Shown: positions 48,385-57,920 of the stretch, piece by piece
How positions within the stretch are numbered: the stretch's first letter is position 1
Layout: each line of letters opens with the position of its first letter
Assembly (NCBI GenBank): GCA_013166775.1
Contig: JABLTJ010000011.1
Location: 1 to 64,000, forward strand
Length of the DNA stretch: 64,000 bases
From: Promethearchaeati archaeon
Lineage (GTDB): Archaea; Asgardarchaeota; Heimdallarchaeia; Heimdallarchaeales; Heimdallarchaeaceae
Direction of reading: 5' to 3'
Position numbers and translations under genes: made by a program
Notes under the pieces: generated by a model
What the model was told of the DNA's origin: nothing
The model's database searches: none
What the model saw: only the letters and a program-made list of their open reading frames with translations

Positions 48385-50436
48385 GTGATTTCGGAGAAGC
48401 AAATTGAGGAAAAGGTTGAGAGATTAATAGAAGAACTCACTTTAGAAGAGAAGTTCAAATTAATGGTTGGGTTCTTCAGATTTCAAACAAATACCATTCC
48501 AAGATTAGGAATTAAAACATTCAAAGTGACTGATGGGCCACTAGGAATTTCTCAACATTCAAGTATGCTTAGAAAAAATACTAAGTTTCCCGCAGGTATT
48601 AATCTTGCAGCTTCTTGGAATCGAGAATTAGCTTATAAGTGCGGAGAAGCCATAGGTAGAGAAGCAAGAGCAATAAACAGATTGTGTGTTCTAGGTCCAG
48701 GAATCAATATTGATAGATCACCTCTTAATGGTAGGACTTTCGAGTACTACAGTGAAGATCCACATCTAACTAAAGAGATATCTATACCCTTTGTAAAGGG
48801 GATTCAGAGTCAAAGAATAGCTGCATGTCCTAAACATTATGTCGCAAATAATCAGGAAACTCATAGACACATCATTGATGTTCAAGTAGATGAAAGAACA
48901 TTACAAGAGATCTATCTTCGAGCTTTCAAAGAAATTGTAGAAGAAGCAAATCCATGGACAATAATGAGTTCATACAATTTAGTTAATGGAGAGTACGTGC
49001 ATGGGAGTTACAAGCTATTAAAAGAGATATTAATGGCCAAGTGGGGATTTAATGGTTTTGTAATGACAGACTGGTGGGCAACACAAGATAGAGGTGTAAC
49101 ACAACCAACAACAGAAGAAGCAATAAAAGCGGGTTTGACATTAGAGATGCCTGTTCCTATCCTATATGGAGAAGAAGAGCTTCTTGAGAACTACAAGAAG
49201 GGGAAGTTCTCTGAAGACAATATTAATGAACTAATTAGAAGACTACTGCGTGTATATGCTCAGGTAGGGATGTTTGAAGATGAAAAAGATTTACCAAAGG
49301 GAGAAAGAAATACTAAAAGACATCAAGAATTAGCAAGAAGAATGGCAGAAGAAGGTATTGTTTTACTAAAGAATGAAAAACAATTTCTGCCTTTGAACAC
49401 TGACAATATTGATACTATAGCTGTCTTAGGGCCTAATGCTAAAAGAAAGTTTGGAAAAATGTTATTAGGGGGTGCAGCAGCTGTTACACCACCCTATGAA
49501 ATCACACCTCATAAAGGATTAAAAGAGAAATGCAAAGGTAAAATAAAGATAATTAAGGATCCTTCCAAAGCAGATTTTGTTCTCTTATTCATGGGTCTTA
49601 ATCATGATTCCCATATAACGCTATTATCTGACAAAATTTCTAAAGATAAACCTGAATTTGGAAAAGAATCAGAAGAGGTGGATAGAACAGAATTTGGGTT
49701 ACCGATAGCACAAATTGAACTGATAAAGAAAACTATTGAAATTAATCCTAATGTCATTGTTATTCTAAATAATGCTAATCCAATATCTATGGAAGAATGG
49801 ATTGAAAATGTACCAGCAGTGTTGGAAGTCTGGTATCCTGGAATGGAAGGTGGAAGAGCAATTGCCAATGTTCTTTTTGGAGATGTAAATCCTTCTGGAA
49901 AAATACCCTTAACATTTCCAAAACAATTGAAAGATTCTCCAGCACACAAATCAACTAAAACTTTTCCAGGAGAGGATCTCAAAGTTTACTATGAAGAAGG
50001 AATATATATAGGATATAGGTATTTTGAGAAAGAAAACATCGAACCGCTTTTTCCTTTTGGATTTGGTTTATCCTATACAACATTCGGAATTACAAATGCA
50101 GTTTCAGATAAAGATAAATTGAATTCAAAGGAAGATTCTCTGAAGATAACTGTTGACGTTACAAATACAGGAGAGAGAGCTGGAAGTGAAGTAATTCAAA
50201 TTTATTCAGAAGCACCCAGCAAAGTAATTGATAGACCTTTGAAAGAATTGGTTGGATTTGAGAAAGTCTTTCTTAAGAAAGGAGAGAAAAAGAAAGTAAA
50301 AATCCAGATTAAAGCAACAGATTTAGCATTCTACGATACTAAAGAAGCTGATTGGAATATTGAACAAGGTAAGCACATCCTACATATTGGAAATTCCTCA
50401 ACTAATATATCTGCGAAAATAGAGATAGAGTGTTAA
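48385..50436 (+). CDS. GH3 beta-glucosidase
   Basis: 683 residues, three domains: the barrel with its nucleophile D229 (GFVMTDWWATQD) and the KH pair at 150-151, the alpha/beta sandwich (MAEEGIVLLKNE to NPSGKIPLTFP), and a fibronectin-type C-terminal domain (VTNTGERAGSEVIQIY). Cleaves beta-glucosides or beta-xylosides. There is no signal peptide. A TATA-like CTTTTAAAATA (48354-48364) is centred 26 nt before GTG 48385, so translation starts with a leaderless GTG. It fits with LacZ as an intracellular beta-glycosidase. Exact specificity is open. Confidence 0.93.
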   Translation: MISEKQIEEKVERLIEELTLEEKFKLMVGFFRFQTNTIPRLGIKTFKVTDGPLGISQHSSMLRKNTKFPAGINLAASWNRELAYKCGEAIGREARAINRLCVLGPGINIDRSPLNGRTFEYYSEDPHLTKEISIPFVKGIQSQRIAACPKHYVANNQETHRHIIDVQVDERTLQEIYLRAFKEIVEEANPWTIMSSYNLVNGEYVHGSYKLLKEILMAKWGFNGFVMTDWWATQDRGVTQPTTEEAIKAGLTLEMPVPILYGEEELLENYKKGKFSEDNINELIRRLLRVYAQVGMFEDEKDLPKGERNTKRHQELARRMAEEGIVLLKNEKQFLPLNTDNIDTIAVLGPNAKRKFGKMLLGGAAAVTPPYEITPHKGLKEKCKGKIKIIKDPSKADFVLLFMGLNHDSHITLLSDKISKDKPEFGKESEEVDRTEFGLPIAQIELIKKTIEINPNVIVILNNANPISMEEWIENVPAVLEVWYPGMEGGRAIANVLFGDVNPSGKIPLTFPKQLKDSPAHKSTKTFPGEDLKVYYEEGIYIGYRYFEKENIEPLFPFGFGLSYTTFGITNAVSDKDKLNSKEDSLKITVDVTNTGERAGSEVIQIYSEAPSKVIDRPLKELVGFEKVFLKKGEKKKVKIQIKATDLAFYDTKEADWNIEQGKHILHIGNSSTNISAKIEIEC

Positions 50437-50445
50437 TAGTTCAGA

Positions 50446-52329
50446 TCAAAGACAGAGATTGTATTCATTTATTAATTTCAGTGTCAATTCATTTACTCCT
50501 TCCTCGATTAGATCGGATGTTGTTTCAGTAAAAGAATTTTTCCAATTCTTAGCTGACTTATTAATGTCTACTAATTTTCTCTCTGGTTCTAATTTATGAA
50601 TTAGATTAGTATCCAGTTGATCCATTCCCCAACAAAGATTAAGCGCAGGCATTGGAAAAATATAGAAATACCCTAGTTTTTTAAAATCCAAATCAGAAGC
50701 GGGAGGGAAATGAATTTTATATTCATTGAAGAAAGCTTTGCGTAAATCTTCACCCATACCACTATAAAAAACAAAAGTACAAATCTCTTCAACTATGTCT
50801 CCATATTCAGAATTCTCCCAATCTACTAACCACAACTTACCTTGTGAGTCGGTGATAAAGTGACCTCCTAAATCTCCATGCAAAATTCCTGAGATTCCAA
50901 AAGGAAACAATTCTTTATTATCATCAATTAAAACTTCATATTCTTCTTGTGCTAGTGAAAAAGCTTTAGAAATACTGGGATTCATCAAGTGAGGATAATC
51001 TACTTCTATGTGATTCATCGTTTTCTTTAGAAATTGGTGATTCTTCTTCATTTGTTCTAAACCATCAGGGATTATCTCATACTCCACATTGTGTATATCA
51101 GCTAGATTACGAGCCATTTTCTTAATAGTAGATTCATCTTGATAATCTGAATGAATTCCTTCTGCAAAATCAAAAACAACTGCTCCATTCTTGAAAAACT
51201 CTTGATCCACACATATTGGTGCGGGGACACATTGTACTCCTTTGTCTATGAATTTCTGTCTGATTTTTGCTTCGTTAAATATTTTTCGAGTTCGACTAGT
51301 AATTTTCTCTTCGAAGATCTCTATTTTATTATAAGATGTTTTAATTACGTTATCGATTAAATCTGCGAGAATATATTTCCAAATTGCTGCAGTATTACGT
51401 TTTCTTCTAAAAGAAAAATCTCTTCTAATTCTGTTGTAATGTTCTTCTGTTATCCAAGTAGGAACTAAGAAAATACCATTAGAATAGAAGCCAAAATCAT
51501 CAGATAAGTTTTGAAGGTAATTAATTACATTTATCTTTTCCTTCTCACTTAATTCAATTAAATCAAGAAATTCCTTCATAAAGTATTTTTTATCTTTAAA
51601 ATCATCTCCTTTACTGGTAAGAAAATCGGTCATACCAATAGCTTCTGCACAATTAATTAGAAGTGGGGGATAATTTTCTATTAAATTGCTTATTTCTTTT
51701 TCAAACGCAATTCTAATTTCATCAAATTTTCTTATTTTTGAATGAGAATCTTCTTGTCTTTCAAAATTAATAATCAAATCTAGTAATTTTTGATTAACAA
51801 AAAAATCATAATAATTGTGAGATGATTTATTTTGCTTTATTTGGATACGAGTTATAAAACCTGGTTTAAATTTTAAGAATCTTCTAAAACGAATAGTCTT
51901 AAGATTATATTGATATTTTGATTTGGTTTTTGTAGGTGTACTATCTTCCAATAAGAACTCTTCTGTGAATATTAAATTAGCAGACTTATTATATTTAATT
52001 TTTAGAGTTAAATTCATATCAGATATTCGAATAGAATATTGAAGATAAGATCTTTTCTTGTTTTTTCTTTTATGCATAACATTCTGAAAAGACTCAAGAT
52101 TTACAAGATTTCCATGAAAAGTAAGAGGAGCTTCTGAGAATTTATTCTCTAATGTTTGTTTCAGCAACAACAAGAACTGGATAAAACTTGATTTACCAGA
52201 GCTATTGGCACCAATTAGTACTGTAATAGGTTTAAGTTTTATTTCTAGCTTATCCCCAATGGATTTGAAATTTTGAACACATAATTTTTCTATTATGTCA
52301 TCATTATCTTCGTGTGAAACTATGATTAT
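50446..52329 (-). CDS. P-loop ATPase fragment fused to an aminoglycoside-phosphotransferase-like kinase
   Basis: The frame is open from 52329 to 50446, about 627 codons, with no ATG, GTG or TTG before the P-loop. Codons 1-3 are ATA ATC ATA. The N-terminus carries an AAA/ABC-type nucleotide loop, KLCVQNFKSIG followed by GANSSGKSS (codons 40-48), but no Walker B, signature or H-loop follows. From about codon 350 it is a protein-kinase-like APH fold with catalytic loop GILHGDLGGHF and metal-binding Asp in LWLVDWENSEYGD. The middle part is helical and unrecognised. A TATA box (TTATTATATA, 52351-52360, minus strand) lies 27 nt before codon 1. The first codon with a normal start (TTG at 52173) would remove the P-loop. 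Probably a real fusion with a non-standard or mutated start. Confidence 0.65.
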   Translation of the reverse strand: MIIVSHEDNDDIIEKLCVQNFKSIGDKLEIKLKPITVLIGANSSGKSSFIQFLLLLKQTLENKFSEAPLTFHGNLVNLESFQNVMHKRKNKKRSYLQYSIRISDMNLTLKIKYNKSANLIFTEEFLLEDSTPTKTKSKYQYNLKTIRFRRFLKFKPGFITRIQIKQNKSSHNYYDFFVNQKLLDLIINFERQEDSHSKIRKFDEIRIAFEKEISNLIENYPPLLINCAEAIGMTDFLTSKGDDFKDKKYFMKEFLDLIELSEKEKINVINYLQNLSDDFGFYSNGIFLVPTWITEEHYNRIRRDFSFRRKRNTAAIWKYILADLIDNVIKTSYNKIEIFEEKITSRTRKIFNEAKIRQKFIDKGVQCVPAPICVDQEFFKNGAVVFDFAEGIHSDYQDESTIKKMARNLADIHNVEYEIIPDGLEQMKKNHQFLKKTMNHIEVDYPHLMNPSISKAFSLAQEEYEVLIDDNKELFPFGISGILHGDLGGHFITDSQGKLWLVDWENSEYGDIVEEICTFVFYSGMGEDLRKAFFNEYKIHFPPASDLDFKKLGYFYIFPMPALNLCWGMDQLDTNLIHKLEPERKLVDINKSAKNWKNSFTETTSDLIEEGVNELTLKLINEYNLCL

Positions 52330-52453
52330 TCACCAATATAATACTAGATTTTATTATATACTTTTCTAATGAAATTTAAATATATAAATACAAAGAACAA
52401 TCATTTCTTGTAATTGAAAACTTGAGATATTTTTCAAAATGCTGTAAAGACCA

Positions 52454-52469
52454 CTTTCTTCCAAGAAAG
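52454..52469. promoter_or_regulatory. Short inverted repeat in an intergenic gap
   Basis: CTTTCTT-CC-AAGAAAG, a perfect 7-bp inverted repeat with a 2-nt centre, between the P-loop/APH gene and the 3' end of the regulator cassette. It could be an operator or a weak terminator hairpin. The rest of 52330-52546 shows no gene. Confidence 0.3.
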
Positions 52470-52546
52470 ACGTTCATATAAAAAGACACCTTATTGAAAG
52501 ATATCATCACAGAGATGTTTTTCTTCCTGCTTCAGTAATTACGAGC

Positions 52547-53587
52547 TCATAATTTTGTTAGAAGACCATCTGGTTCTTTACGATGGATAATGAGTTCACT
52601 ATAATGCTCAGAAGGAATATTGATCAATGTTTCTTCAATTAAAAAATCAATTGCCCAAGGATAAGCTAAGTGAGTATACCAACAAATAAATTCTCCAAAA
52701 CTATTATTTGTATATCTACTTGATTCTAAGTTCTGAAAAAGTAGTTTCAAACTTTCTTCTTTTCCTTTCATTACCTCTAATAGGCTCTTTGATATTTTTT
52801 CTGTAATTTTCAACCAGTTCTTTGACTCCTCTTCATTTAGAAGAGGTATCTCTAAGAGTTCTGCCAATTCCAAAGAGTCTCTTGCCCTATCTAATTTAAC
52901 CAAATCTTTACACTTCTTTTCTGTTTTATCTCTAGCTTCATTTCTTTGCCCATTTAACCAACTTTGCCCGAAATTTAGATAGTACCAGTTAGACCAAGGT
53001 AAATCTATTTCTTCTTGCCCATATTTTCCAAGATGTTTCAATTCCCCTTCAATCATCCAAAAATAATATTGAGCATCAGGTCTAGTTAAGCTAGAACGTA
53101 ATGGAGCTACTTTCAGTAAATTCCCATCTTTTACTAACTCACCTAACAGACCAATATCTAGAATTCTTGAACCTACAAGCATGAATGCCTGATCTTTCAG
53201 AGAAGAATTTTCACTTATTGATAATTTCTCAAAAACAGCATCAATCTCGGACCACTTTGAGATTGTGTGATCTGCTAGCACCTTTCCCATTTCTTTTGAA
53301 TGTTCATATACTAGTTTGGTTTCATCTAGATTTACAATCAGAAACGTCGGAAGATATTCGTTTCCCTCTTTTTTCACAAGACTTGAATCTGATAATGGTT
53401 TGATTTCTGTTAGTAAATCATCTAAAGACATGTTAAAGATATTAGCTACTTCATCAAGTGGGATTCGATCATGGAGAGAATTGATAATATCTTTTCTGGT
53501 TTTAGTTAGATAACTCCAAGGATCTCCACTTCCTGCCAACGACAAGTATGTTTTTTTATTTTCATAAATATTTGAAGTAGTATTCAT
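52547..53587 (-). CDS. Winged-helix protein with a large sensor-like domain, cassette copy A
   Basis: 346 residues. The N-terminal part looks like a winged helix (TRKDIINSLHDRIPLDEVANI, then MSLDDLLTEIKPLSDSSLVKK). Residues about 85-346 are an unrecognised, mainly helical domain rich in Trp (YYFWMIEGELKHLGKYG, FGEFICWYTHLAYPWAIDFL). No membrane segment. A paralogue at 56169-57221 is roughly three fifths identical by eye, and both end with EPDG-L. It is the last gene of a cassette on the minus strand. I suggest a ligand-sensing transcription factor; this is inference. Confidence 0.75.
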   Translation of the reverse strand: MNTTSNIYENKKTYLSLAGSGDPWSYLTKTRKDIINSLHDRIPLDEVANIFNMSLDDLLTEIKPLSDSSLVKKEGNEYLPTFLIVNLDETKLVYEHSKEMGKVLADHTISKWSEIDAVFEKLSISENSSLKDQAFMLVGSRILDIGLLGELVKDGNLLKVAPLRSSLTRPDAQYYFWMIEGELKHLGKYGQEEIDLPWSNWYYLNFGQSWLNGQRNEARDKTEKKCKDLVKLDRARDSLELAELLEIPLLNEEESKNWLKITEKISKSLLEVMKGKEESLKLLFQNLESSRYTNNSFGEFICWYTHLAYPWAIDFLIEETLINIPSEHYSELIIHRKEPDGLLTKL

Positions 53588-53781
53588 AAGATATACTTGT
53601 TAGTTTTGAGATAATTATAAGCTTTAGGAAGAATGAAAGATAAAATCAGAGATAAATAGTTTACCTAATCTTTAGTTGTAATTTAATCAAGAGATGAAGA
53701 AGAACTGATTAGTAAAATACTAAACACTAAATAAGTATACTAAAACTATTAGAAATTTATGTGAATATTGATTGTATTATG

Positions 53782-54045
53782 TTAATTTGATTTTGTTATT
53801 TTTAGTAAATTAGATTTGATATCTTTCATTTGATTATTAATAGAGATTAAGGAAGAACGCATATCTTCAAAATTTGGATGACTGATCAAAATTCCCTTTT
53901 CTAATAATGTTCTTATTGTATATCGTATTGCACGTGGATTTTCTTCACTAATGGTAGATATTAGCTCTCTTTGAGTGAGTGCTCCTTCATTTTCCAAAGT
54001 TTTAATAACATTTTGAGAACCTTTGGGCAATCGATTTTTCGACAT
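53782..54045 (-). CDS. Small winged-helix regulator, cassette copy A
   Basis: 87 residues, a single winged-helix domain of the MarR-like type (GALTQRELISTI, then NPRAIRYTIRTLLEKGILI, and HPNFEDMRSSL, a motif common to archaeal MarR-like proteins). The paralogue is at 57411-57671. The surrounding gaps (53588-53781 and 54046-54282) are A+T-rich and contain several near-repeats of ACTAAA but no genes. It probably regulates the cassette. Confidence 0.8.
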   Translation of the reverse strand: MSKNRLPKGSQNVIKTLENEGALTQRELISTISEENPRAIRYTIRTLLEKGILISHPNFEDMRSSLISINNQMKDIKSNLLKITKSN

Positions 54046-54282
54046 AGCATCAATCTCGCTTCTTCAAAATTAGCTATGTGAGTAGAAATCACAAATAGTC
54101 TAATTATTAAACATTCTTTTTAACATATTTAAATCTTCATTAAAATGTTCAATGTTTATATGTAATTTTAGTAAAGACCTGTTCTTACTAGCACAACTAA
54201 TCTGCTTTAAAGAAAACATATTATACGAAAAAATTATTTTTTATTCTTACTTTCTCTTTCCATTTAGCAGATTAAAGATATT

Positions 54283-54609
54283 CTAATCAAATTCAATTCT
54301 TTCAAGTTTAAAGATTACTGGTCTCAATCCATCTGGACAAACACCAAAAGATATACCTTCACCGATGGTTTCAGGATATCCTCCACCCCAAGTAAGGAGA
54401 TGAACATTCTTGAAAATACTGTTCCATGCATGTGGACAAAATCCTTCTGGTTTGTTTCCTGTTCCATCTGAAATAAATTCACTTCCTTCCTTAAGCGCAC
54501 AATTTTTTACCTTATTCCCAGACACAAGAGTGTAATCATGTCCGAAGATATCTTTTGGTAAGAATTGTTTAACCACCGTAATTTTTACCTTGTTTCGCAT
54601 TCTTATCAC
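54283..54609 (-). CDS. TIGR04076 family protein, cassette copy A, first type
   Basis: 108 residues. Matches TIGR04076, small archaeal/bacterial proteins of unknown function. Three family cysteines are present (KNCALKEG, GFCPHAW, GVCPDGLRP), and the ending VIFKLERI is typical. Co-directional and immediately adjacent to the second TIGR04076 gene (stop at 54610, start at 54609), so translationally coupled. The three cysteines could bind a metal or a redox cofactor; this is inference. Confidence 0.85.
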   Translation of the reverse strand: MIRMRNKVKITVVKQFLPKDIFGHDYTLVSGNKVKNCALKEGSEFISDGTGNKPEGFCPHAWNSIFKNVHLLTWGGGYPETIGEGISFGVCPDGLRPVIFKLERIEFD

Positions 54610-54918
54610 CTATTCACTTATTCTCTCTAATTTAAAACAAACTGGTCTTGCTCCATCTGTGCAGCTACTATAGATAATTCCAGGAGGAGACCAAAAAACA
54701 TCTTCACCTGAATCCAAAATTTCAATATCCTTCAATACAGTTTTCCAACCCCATCCACAGAATTTTTCAGGCTTCTCTAAATCCTCTACTATGAATTCTT
54801 CTCCCTCTTCAAAAACATAACATGTTGGAACAATATCTCCTCTAGGATAAGTTATATCATGACCAAAGACTTCCTTTGGATTAAATTTCCTTATCACCGT
54901 TACTTTTACTTTTGTCAT
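54610..54918 (-). CDS. TIGR04076 family protein, cassette copy A, second type
   Basis: 102 residues, a diverged member of the same family: PTCYVFEEGEEF, KFCGWGW, SSCTDGARP, ending VCFKLERISE with a fourth Cys. Paired with the first type, one after the other without gap, so a heteromer is likely. Its paralogue at 58248-58556 is almost identical. Confidence 0.85.
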   Translation of the reverse strand: MTKVKVTVIRKFNPKEVFGHDITYPRGDIVPTCYVFEEGEEFIVEDLEKPEKFCGWGWKTVLKDIEILDSGEDVFWSPPGIIYSSCTDGARPVCFKLERISE

Positions 54919-55014
54919 TTAGCATCCCTTTCTTTCAAGAATTAGCAAATCCATAGATTTACATAATACACCAAGAAGCACTTATAAGAATTATCAAGTC
55001 AATCATAAAAAAAT

Positions 55015-55512
55015 TCAATTTTCTTTCGCTAACGCTTCATTAATTGATTGACCAAATTTGAATGCTTGTTTAAGTTTTGGTCTGAAGAATCCTTTAAATC
55101 TAGCTTGGGCGATAATAATTGCTCCTGCCTCTTTTACTGTCTTTTCCATCAGTTCAAGTGTTTTTTTTCCAGTGATACTACAAGTAGTAAATATAGCAAC
55201 CTTTTGTTCTTTGATATCAACTCTCTTTACAATTTCATAAAACGCACTTGGAGGATAGTCTCCATAAGTAGGCATACCAAAAATAATCAAATCATAATCC
55301 TGTTTTATCTTATCTAATTCACTTAATTCTTGCTCTATTGTAGAGAAATCACCTTTAGTATGTTGATTTTGTATACTTACCTTCATTCCAAAAGTACCTG
55401 TCAAGATAAATGGGAAGTAATCTACATCATAATTTGTCATAGCACTACCTATAACAGCAGAGGTTTTTTTGGACCTTCCTAAAGAAGTGAAATAGATAAT
55501 CAAAGCTTTCAT
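55015..55512 (-). CDS. Flavodoxin-like protein, cassette copy A
   Basis: 165 residues with the flavodoxin fold: IIYFTSLGRSKKTS at the phosphate-binding loop, then DLIIFGMPTYGDYPPS at the flavin loop, and IFTTCSITGKKTLELM. An FMN-binding electron carrier in the cytoplasm; the partner may be the TIGR04076 pair next door. First gene of cassette copy A. A broken paralogue is at 60076-60468. Confidence 0.85.
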   Translation of the reverse strand: MKALIIYFTSLGRSKKTSAVIGSAMTNYDVDYFPFILTGTFGMKVSIQNQHTKGDFSTIEQELSELDKIKQDYDLIIFGMPTYGDYPPSAFYEIVKRVDIKEQKVAIFTTCSITGKKTLELMEKTVKEAGAIIIAQARFKGFFRPKLKQAFKFGQSINEALAKEN

Positions 55513-55760
55513 TAAGTCTAAATCCCAGCAAATAAGATAAAAACTTTTGCTAATTCAAATTGTGTTCAGGTTTTCTAGCACATATTCAAGAACTGAATCT
55601 TTGTCATCATTAGCTATGTAATTAAGATTTAAATCAAGTTGATAAAGTATAAGCAAAATTTCCGCTTCTTTTGTTTGTTAATGTTTCAAGCGCTTAAACA
55701 CTAAAAGAGAATTTTTGGTATAAAACCATCTTTAAGAAGCTCTTTGATGAATTGTCTGTC

Positions 55761-56057
55761 ATGTTATACAAACTATACAAAGCGAAAAATAAAACTACAG
55801 AAGAGATTTACGACTATAGCTTTGAAGGCTTTAGTAGTATCTACAAGAAGTATGACGTACAGGTTCTTGGGGGTGGAACAAACGTTGATGACACATCAGA
55901 GATGTACTTAATGGTTGTTTACAAAGATAAAAAACACTATGAAGAGACAGTCAAAAAACTTCAAGCTGATCCAACATACATTGAACTCTCCAAAAAACTT
56001 CAAGAACAACGAGAAAGTATTGAAGTCATTACTCTTGAAAGTTCTTACGAATATTAA
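55761..56057 (+). CDS. Small dimeric alpha/beta-barrel protein (ABM/NIPSNAP-like)
   Basis: 98 residues (start ATG 55761; a TTG lies 9 nt before). The pattern beta-alpha-beta-beta-alpha with MYLMVVYKDKKHYEETVKKL fits a dimeric ferredoxin-like barrel as in antibiotic-biosynthesis monooxygenases and related binding proteins. TATA-like GGTATAAAA at 55717-55725. It separates the two copies of the cassette and runs opposite to them. Family placement is tentative. Confidence 0.6.
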   Translation: MLYKLYKAKNKTTEEIYDYSFEGFSSIYKKYDVQVLGGGTNVDDTSEMYLMVVYKDKKHYEETVKKLQADPTYIELSKKLQEQRESIEVITLESSYEY

Positions 56058-56168
56058 CAGAACTAATTTTCTGTTGAAATCTAATATCAAAATGAGAAAT
56101 TCATTTTCTCTTTTTTTATTTCTAATTATATTTAACGCAAGACAGAACTCTAATCAATTTCAATTATC

Positions 56169-57221
56169 TCATTTGTTTTTATTTGCTTTAGATAAAAAAC
56201 CATCTGGTTCTTTACGCTGTATGATTAGTTCGCTATAATATTCTGGTGGAATCTTGATCAATTTTTCTTCAACTAACAAATCTATTGCCCAAACATATGC
56301 TAAGTGTACATACCAACAAATGAATTCTCCTAAACTATTATGTGTATATTTACTCGAACCTAGTGATTGATAGAAAGATACTAAATCTTCTTCACTTTCT
56401 TTATATTTCTTCAATAATATATTTGAAAATTTGTCAGCTGTTTCTCCCCAAATCTGTGAATCTTTCTCATTTAGATAAGGTACTTCAAGAAGTTTTGCAA
56501 GCATTCCTGGGTTTTTAGCTTTGTTTGATTCTATTATTTCCTTACATTTTTCTTCGCGGGAATCTCGTTTTTCGTTTCTCTTATTATTTATCCAGCTTTG
56601 ACCAAAGTTTAAGAGATACCAATCTGACCAAGGTAATTTAATTTCTTCTTGCCCATATTTACCCAAATGTACTAGTTCGCCTTCAATCATCCAAAAGTAA
56701 TACTTGGCATCAGGCCTATTTGGACTTGGACGCAGTGGAGCAGAATCCAATAAACTCCCATCCTTTACTAAAGCACCTAAGAGTCCAATATCTAAAATTC
56801 TTGACCCTATTAACATAAAAGCTTGTTCTTTAAGTGATGAATCTTGACTTATTTCTAATTTTTTATAACTTGCTTCAATTTCTTTCCATTTTGAAATCAG
56901 GGATTCTGCTAGAATTTCTCCTATTTTTCTAGAATGTTCATAAATAATTTGTGTTTCTTCTAAGTTAGCTATAAAAAATTGGGGAATATAGAAGTTATTT
57001 TCTCTTTTTACTAGACTAGCTTCTTCCAGTGGTTGGATTTCATCTAGTAATTCCTTTTTGGATAATCCAAAGATACTTTCAAGTTCTTCAACATTATGTT
57101 TTTCATGTAGAGCTAGAAGTATATTCTTTCTTGTAATTGTTAAATGACTCCAAGGATCACCCCTACCTGCCATCGAGAAGTGAATTTTTTTCTTTTCGTA
57201 GATGTTTGGAACAGAATTCAT
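56169..57221 (-). CDS. Winged-helix protein with a large sensor-like domain, cassette copy B
   Basis: 350 residues, paralogue of 52547-53587 over its whole length. Shared stretches include GSRILDIGLLG, YYFWMIEGEL, LGKYGQEE, LPWS-WY-LNFGQSW and GEFICWY-HLAY. The same N-terminal winged helix (TRKNILLALHEKHN, EELESIFGLSKKELL) is intact. The gap upstream, 57222-57410, holds no gene. Confidence 0.75.
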   Translation of the reverse strand: MNSVPNIYEKKKIHFSMAGRGDPWSHLTITRKNILLALHEKHNVEELESIFGLSKKELLDEIQPLEEASLVKRENNFYIPQFFIANLEETQIIYEHSRKIGEILAESLISKWKEIEASYKKLEISQDSSLKEQAFMLIGSRILDIGLLGALVKDGSLLDSAPLRPSPNRPDAKYYFWMIEGELVHLGKYGQEEIKLPWSDWYLLNFGQSWINNKRNEKRDSREEKCKEIIESNKAKNPGMLAKLLEVPYLNEKDSQIWGETADKFSNILLKKYKESEEDLVSFYQSLGSSKYTHNSLGEFICWYVHLAYVWAIDLLVEEKLIKIPPEYYSELIIQRKEPDGFLSKANKNK

Positions 57222-57410
57222 ATAACCAACATATAAAAACTTGAGACAATTATAAGTATTATGAGTAAATCAAAATTAAATCATAGATAGCCTTTGCATG
57301 TAATTGTTTTCATTTTACTTAATAATTAAAGAAATACCGCTAATAAAATACTAAATAAAGCTACTAAACACTGTTATAAATTCAGTTTAATATTAGCATA
57401 TCATCTGGAA

Positions 57411-57671
57411 TTAATTTTTCTTACTTCTAGTATCTTTAATCTGTAGTCCTTCATTTCTTTTATTAATATGTATTAATGAAGAACGCATATCATCAAAATT
57501 AGGATGACGAATCAAAAAATCTTTTTCTAATAGGGTTTTAACTGTATATCTTATTGCGCGAGGATTTTTTTCTTTTATAACAGATATTAGCTCTATCTGA
57601 GTAAGTGCTCCTTTTTCTTCCAAAGCTCTAATAATATCATCAGAACCTTTGGGTAATTGATTTTTCTTCAT
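57411..57671 (-). CDS. Small winged-helix regulator, cassette copy B
   Basis: 86 residues, paralogue of 53782-54045 (LPKGS, GALTQ-ELIS, NPRAIRYT-KTLLEK, HPNF-DMRSSL). The C-terminal 15 residues differ. Intact, with its own AT-rich promoter region. Confidence 0.8.
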   Translation of the reverse strand: MKKNQLPKGSDDIIRALEEKGALTQIELISVIKEKNPRAIRYTVKTLLEKDFLIRHPNFDDMRSSLIHINKRNEGLQIKDTRSKKN

Positions 57672-57920
57672 AATATCAATCTCAAGTCTTTAAAGTTAGC
57701 TACATGAATAGAGTATACCAAGAGTCTAATTATATAATATAGTCTTTAATCTATTTAAATCTTTTTTTTGAAAGATCTAATGCTAGTTTTTATTTCAGTA
57801 AAGATTTGTTCATTTTGATACTAACATTTTTTTGTAAAAAAGACATTCTAAACGAGAAAATTATGTTTATTTTTCTCCTCTGTAATTGTTTTTCTTTTCA
57901 CTTAACAGACTAAGGATATT

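Noticed and set aside
49602..49982. 126-codon minus-strand frame
   Set aside because: Lies wholly inside the well-supported GH3 gene.
53690..53760. Several ACTAAA-like words as a possible iteron or attachment site
   Set aside because: Irregular spacing in very A+T-rich DNA; a similar set at 57340-57370 is explained by the duplication.
55915..56238. 107-codon plus-strand frame
   Set aside because: Overlaps the barrel-protein gene in another frame and the 3' end of the cassette regulator; no promoter.
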